Below, piece by piece: positions 60,860-64,000 of a DNA stretch of 64,000 nt. The notes beneath the pieces were generated by a model. It saw nothing but the letters and a program-made list of their open reading frames with translations. It was not told where the DNA came from and searched no databases. The stretch is from Nocardioides eburneiflavus (GTDB lineage: Bacteria > Actinomycetota > Actinomycetes > Propionibacteriales > Nocardioidaceae), in contig NZ_SRRO01000001.1 in NCBI RefSeq assembly GCF_004785795.1, positions 1,488,001 to 1,552,000 of the forward strand, read 5' to 3'. Made by a program: the position numbers and the translations under genes. Positions within the stretch are counted from its first letter, which is position 1; each line of letters starts with the position of its first letter.

Positions 60860-60914
60860 GATCTCGATACGCCCCGTCGCGGCCTCGCAGGCTCGGCCGC
60901 GGGGCCACTCGATC
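60860..60914. repeat. Dispersed palindromic intergenic repeat
   Basis: GATCTCGATACGCCCCG and the trailing CGGGGCCACTCGATC form an imperfect inverted repeat with a GC-rich stem (60871-60884 with 60895-60905, 3-nt bulge). It sits between divergent citA and pdxH, in a 187-bp gap. Such sequences are common in related genomes. Confidence 0.6.
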
Positions 60915-60952
60915 TCCCTCCACACGCCGGGCACTCGTTCCTCGTGCCCCAC

Positions 60953-60958
60953 TAGTGT
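60953..60958 (+). promoter_or_regulatory. -10 box (TAGTGT) for leaderless pdxH
   Basis: TAGTGT ends 6 nt before the ATG at 60965. Confidence 0.5.
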
Positions 60959-60964
60959 CGCGGC

Positions 60965-61603
60965 ATGGACCTCTCCGGACTGCGCGAGGAGTACGGGCGC
61001 GGCGGGCTGGACCTGCCCGACCTGGCCGACGACCCGATCGAGATGTTCGAGCGGTGGATGCGCCAGTCGGTCGATGCCGGCCTCCACGAGCCCAACGCGA
61101 TGGTCGTCTCCACCGTGTCGGCCGACGGCCGGCCCTCGAGCCGGACGATGCTGCTCAAGGGCGTCGGCCCCGGCGGGTTCGTCTTCTTCACCAACCGGGC
61201 CTCCCGCAAGGGCGAGGAGCTCGCGGCCAACCCCCACTGCGCACTGCTCTTCCCGTGGCACCCGCTCGAGCGCCAGGTACGCGTGGAGGGAGTCGCGACC
61301 GCGCTGGAGCCCGGGGAGGTCGAGGCCTACTTCCGGACCCGCCCCCGTGGCGCCCAGCTAGGGGCGTGGGCGTCGGCACAGTCGAGTCCGGTCGACTCAC
61401 GCGCGGACCTCGCCGCTGCGTACGCCCGGGTGCACGACCGGTTCGGCGACGAGGGCCCGGTGCCGGTGCCCCCGACGTGGGGCGGCTATCGCGTCGCGCC
61501 CGAGGCCGTCGAGTTCTGGCAGGGACAGCCGAGCCGGATGCACGACCGGCTCGTCTACCGCCGCGACGGTGAGCGCTGGGTGGTGGAGCGGCTCGCGCCG
61601 TAG
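60965..61603 (+). CDS. pdxH: Pyridoxamine 5'-phosphate oxidase
   Basis: A 212-residue FMN enzyme that oxidises pyridoxamine or pyridoxine phosphate to pyridoxal phosphate. Typical stretches are PSSRTMLLKGVGPGGFVFFTNRASRKG and LERQVRVEGVATALEP, and the C-terminal region EFWQGQPSRMHDRLVYRR, where the R-x-H pair binds substrate. Length fits the family. The start fits the leaderless box. It would supply PLP for SerC and other enzymes. Confidence 0.95.
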   Translation: MDLSGLREEYGRGGLDLPDLADDPIEMFERWMRQSVDAGLHEPNAMVVSTVSADGRPSSRTMLLKGVGPGGFVFFTNRASRKGEELAANPHCALLFPWHPLERQVRVEGVATALEPGEVEAYFRTRPRGAQLGAWASAQSSPVDSRADLAAAYARVHDRFGDEGPVPVPPTWGGYRVAPEAVEFWQGQPSRMHDRLVYRRDGERWVVERLAP

Positions 61604-61635
61604 ACGGGCTCGCTGCTCGGGCCGACCGCGTCCTT

Positions 61636-61760
61636 GCAGGCTCGGGCTCGGGAGAGGTTTCGCGACGGCTCGCTGGGTCCTTCGCTTCGCTCAGGTCCCA
61701 GCCGAGCCTCCTCAACCTTCCTTTCTCTCCGAGCCCTCGCAGGCTCGGGCTCAGGAAAGG
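61636..61760. repeat. Composite intergenic repeat (direct repeats around a palindrome)
   Basis: A 22-bp direct repeat (61636-61657 and 61739-61760, 20 identities, GCAGGCTCGGGCTC core) brackets a long imperfect palindrome (61656-61717) with arms GGTTTCGCGACGGCTCGCTG and CAGCCGAGCCTCCTCAACC. The piece lies in the 195-bp gap before the TetR gene. Confidence 0.6.
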
Positions 61761-61765
61761 AACTT

Positions 61766-61785
61766 GTGAGTGAGTGCTCACTCAC
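61766..61785. promoter_or_regulatory. TetR-type operator
   Basis: GTGAGTGAG and CTCACTCAC form a perfect 9-bp inverted repeat around TG, one base upstream of the -10 box of the TetR gene. Position and symmetry indicate autorepression and control of the downstream ABC exporter. Confidence 0.8.
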
Positions 61786-61786
61786 T

Positions 61787-61792
61787 TACTCT
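61787..61792 (+). promoter_or_regulatory. -10 box (TACTCT) for leaderless TetR gene
   Basis: TACTCT ends 6 nt before GTG 61799 and abuts the operator. Confidence 0.6.
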
Positions 61793-61798
61793 TGCCCG

Positions 61799-62386
61799 GT
61801 GACTCCCCGTGCCCGCCCGATGACCCCCGACGACCGGCGTGAGGCGCTGGTCGACGTCACCATCCCGCTCCTCCACGAGCACGGTCGCGCGGTCACCACC
61901 CGCCAGATCGCCGACGCGGCGTGTGTCGCGGAGGGCACGATCTTCCGGGTCTTCGAGTCCAAGGAGGACCTCGTCACCGCGGCGGTCGAGAAGGCGCTCG
62001 ACCTGGAGCCGTTCCTCGCCGACCTCGAGGCGGTCGACCTCGACCAGCCGCTGCGGCAGCGGCTCACCGACGTCTGCGCGCGGTTGCAGGAGCGCTTCCG
62101 CGGGATCTTCGCCCTCATGACCGCGATGGGGATGGTCGGTCCTCCGAAGGCGCACCGCCACATGGAGGAGGGGCGTCGGCGTGCGGAGCGGGTCATGGTC
62201 GCCGTCGTCGAGCCCGACGCCGACCTGCTCACCTGCACCCCGGAGCAGCTCGTGCACATGCTCCGGATGCTGACCTTCTCCGGCACCCACCCGCACATCA
62301 GCGACGGGCACCTGCTCACTCCCGAGCAGATCGTCGGGACGCTGCTCGACGGCGTGCTGAAGCCCAGGGCGGGGGAGGACTCCTGA
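61799..62386 (+). CDS. TetR-family transcriptional regulator
   Basis: A 195-residue TetR regulator. The N-terminal HTH region has LLHEHGRAVTTRQIADAACV and AEGTIFRVFESKEDLV; the rest is the ligand-binding helical domain. The gene shares its stop with the start of an ABC exporter gene (TGATG), so it probably represses that exporter. The operator at 61766-61785 lies directly upstream. The inducer is not known. Confidence 0.92.
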   Translation: MTPRARPMTPDDRREALVDVTIPLLHEHGRAVTTRQIADAACVAEGTIFRVFESKEDLVTAAVEKALDLEPFLADLEAVDLDQPLRQRLTDVCARLQERFRGIFALMTAMGMVGPPKAHRHMEEGRRRAERVMVAVVEPDADLLTCTPEQLVHMLRMLTFSGTHPHISDGHLLTPEQIVGTLLDGVLKPRAGEDS

Positions 62387-64000
62387 TGCTGCTCCGACTC
62401 GTCCGCACCTACCTCCGGCCGTACGCCGCACCGCTCGCCGCCGTCGTCGCGCTGCAGTTCGTCGGCACGATGGCCGCGCTCTACCTGCCGAGCCTCAACG
62501 CCGACATCATCGACAACGGCGTCGTCACCGGCGACACCGGCTACATCGTGCGCCACGGCGGCCTGATGCTCCTGGTCTCGCTGGTCCAGGTCGTCTGCTC
62601 GATCGCCGCGGTGTGGTTCTCCGCGCGCAACGCGATGGGCTTCGGCCGCGACCTCCGGGCGGCGATCTTCCACCGGGTCGGGAGGTTCTCGGCCCGCGAG
62701 GTGCAGCACTTCGGTGCCCCGTCGCTGATCACCCGCGAGACCAACGACGTCCAACAGGTGCAGATGCTCGTCCTGATGGGCGGCACGCTGATGGTGTCGG
62801 CGCCGATCATGATGGTCGGCGGCATCATCATGGCTGCCCGCGAGGACATCGGGCTGTCGTGGCTGGTCCTGGCGGTGGTGCCGGTCCTCGGCGTCTCGAT
62901 CGGGCTGCTCGTGCGCCAGATGGTGCCGAGCTTCCGGCTGATGCAGGAGCGCATCGACGAGGTCAACCGGCTGCTGCGCGAGCAGATCACGGGCGTACGG
63001 GTGGTGCGGGCCTTCGTCCGCGAGGACCACGAGACCCGACGTTTCGGCGACGCCAACGCGGAGCTGACCGACGTGGCGATCCGGGCCGGTCGCTGGCAGG
63101 CGGCGATGTTCCCGACGGTGATGATCGTGGCCAACGTCGCCACCGTCGGCGTGCTGTGGTTCGGCGGGCACCGTGTCGAGGACGGCCAGATGGAGGTCGG
63201 CGCCCTCACCGCCTACATCTCCTACCTCATGCAGATCGTGATGTCGGTGATGATGGCGATGTTCATGCTGATGATGGTGCCGCGCGCCTCGGTGTGCGCC
63301 GACCGGATCACCGAGGTGCTCGACACCGAGTCGTCGGTCCCGCCGCCCGCCGACCCCGTCACGGACCTCCCCGAGCGGCTGACCCTCGAGCTCGACGGCG
63401 TCACCTACGCCTACCCCGGCGCCGACCAGCCGGTGCTGCGCGAGGTCTCGCTGTCCGCCGCTCCGGGCGAGACCGTGGCGATCGTCGGGTCGACCGGTGC
63501 CGGCAAGTCCACCCTGGTCAACCTGGTGCCGCGCCTGTTCGACGCAACCGGAGGAGCCGTACGGGTGGGCGGGGTCGACGTTCGTGAGGTCGCCCCCGAG
63601 ACGCTCTGGTCGCAGCTCGGCCTGGTCCCGCAGAAGGCGTTCCTCTTCCGCGGGACGATCGCCGACAACCTCCGCTACGGCAAGCCCGACGCCACCGAGG
63701 AGGAGATGTGGGCGGCCCTCGACGTCGCCCAGGCTCGGGACTTCGTCGAGGCGATGCCCGACGGGCTCGACTCCGAGGTCGCACAGGGCGGGTCCAGCCT
63801 CAGCGGCGGGCAGCGGCAACGGATGGCCATCGCGCGAGCGGTGGTCCGCCGGCCGCGGATCTACCTCTTCGACGACTCCTTCTCCGCCCTCGACCTCACC
63901 ACCGACGCCCGCCTGCGGGCGGCGCTGCGCCCGGTGACGCGCGACTCGGCGGTCGTCATCGTCGCGCAGCGCGTCGCCACGATCCGCCACGCGGACCGCA
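62386..64000 (+). CDS. ABC exporter, fused membrane and ATPase domains (partial, cut by window end)
   Basis: An open frame of 538 codons runs to the window edge without a stop. An N-terminal membrane domain with about six helices (first about 13-35) is followed by an ATPase domain from about residue 325: Walker A GSTGAGKST, Q-loop LVPQKAFLF, signature LSGGQRQRMAIARA, Walker B IYLFDDSFSALD and switch region IVAQR. Walker B ends in Asp-Asp rather than Asp-Glu, and the switch position reads Gln in AQR rather than His; both are seen in one half of heterodimeric exporters. The partner subunit is expected just downstream. A drug or lipid substrate is likely under TetR control. Confidence 0.9.
   Translation, partial: MLLRLVRTYLRPYAAPLAAVVALQFVGTMAALYLPSLNADIIDNGVVTGDTGYIVRHGGLMLLVSLVQVVCSIAAVWFSARNAMGFGRDLRAAIFHRVGRFSAREVQHFGAPSLITRETNDVQQVQMLVLMGGTLMVSAPIMMVGGIIMAAREDIGLSWLVLAVVPVLGVSIGLLVRQMVPSFRLMQERIDEVNRLLREQITGVRVVRAFVREDHETRRFGDANAELTDVAIRAGRWQAAMFPTVMIVANVATVGVLWFGGHRVEDGQMEVGALTAYISYLMQIVMSVMMAMFMLMMVPRASVCADRITEVLDTESSVPPPADPVTDLPERLTLELDGVTYAYPGADQPVLREVSLSAAPGETVAIVGSTGAGKSTLVNLVPRLFDATGGAVRVGGVDVREVAPETLWSQLGLVPQKAFLFRGTIADNLRYGKPDATEEEMWAALDVAQARDFVEAMPDGLDSEVAQGGSSLSGGQRQRMAIARAVVRRPRIYLFDDSFSALDLTTDARLRAALRPVTRDSAVVIVAQRVATIRHADR

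Overview
This 64 kb window is high-GC, densely coding DNA from an actinomycete. Many genes start with GTG or lie directly behind a TANNNT box with no room for a Shine-Dalgarno site. LacI-controlled sugar operons, mycobacterial-type SerC and CitA, and actinobacterial intergenic palindromes suggest a Nocardioides-like member of the Propionibacteriales; that placement is an inference. No tRNA, rRNA, CRISPR array, integrase or transposase was found.

Region 1 (1.7-21.8 kb) is a fructan and sucrose locus. It carries three LacI-type regulators and four GH32 proteins: one atypical, one cytoplasmic, one lipoprotein and one large secreted enzyme with a nested domain insertion. It also carries a secreted GH68 levansucrase-type enzyme, a CUT1 ABC importer lacking its ATPase, a CUT2 (fructose-type) ABC importer with its ATPase, a PfkB sugar kinase and a small ABM-fold monooxygenase. 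The likely logic is that GH68 makes or remodels fructan outside the cell and the secreted GH32 enzymes cut it. The two importers then bring in oligosaccharide and free fructose, and the cytoplasmic GH32 and kinase feed glycolysis. Operator-like palindromes sit on the expected promoters. The whole locus lies between two copies of a 51-bp direct repeat derived from the 3' end of a RibD-like reductase gene, so it looks like an island inserted next to that gene.

Region 2 (21.9-28.6 kb) is mixed. It holds a secreted beta-helix protein behind a CebR/CelR-like operator, a DJ-1/PfpI protein, a 1.2-kb element of one DUF559-type nuclease-like gene between 71-bp inverted repeats, an acyl-CoA dehydrogenase, and the start of an HprK-like kinase / PqqD-like / nucleotidyltransferase cassette.

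Region 3 (28.6-47.8 kb) is an exopolysaccharide locus. It encodes a Wzz/tyrosine-kinase fusion, a WcaJ-type initiating transferase, several glycosyltransferases, a Wzy/ligase-like protein, a Wzx-like flippase, an acyltransferase, and nonulosonate (sialic-acid-like) genes including a CBS-NeuB-SAF-TIM-barrel fusion and a NeuA-like cytidylyltransferase.

Region 4 (47.8-64 kb) is mostly core-like: a MauE-thioredoxin fusion, a DUF1707 protein, an MFS exporter, TypA/BipA, a protealysin-like metalloprotease apparently fused to its own emfourin-type inhibitor, topoisomerase IB, SerC, a GNAT, a DCC protein, an M15-like secreted protein, citrate synthase 2, PdxH, and a TetR gene followed by an ABC exporter cut by the window edge.
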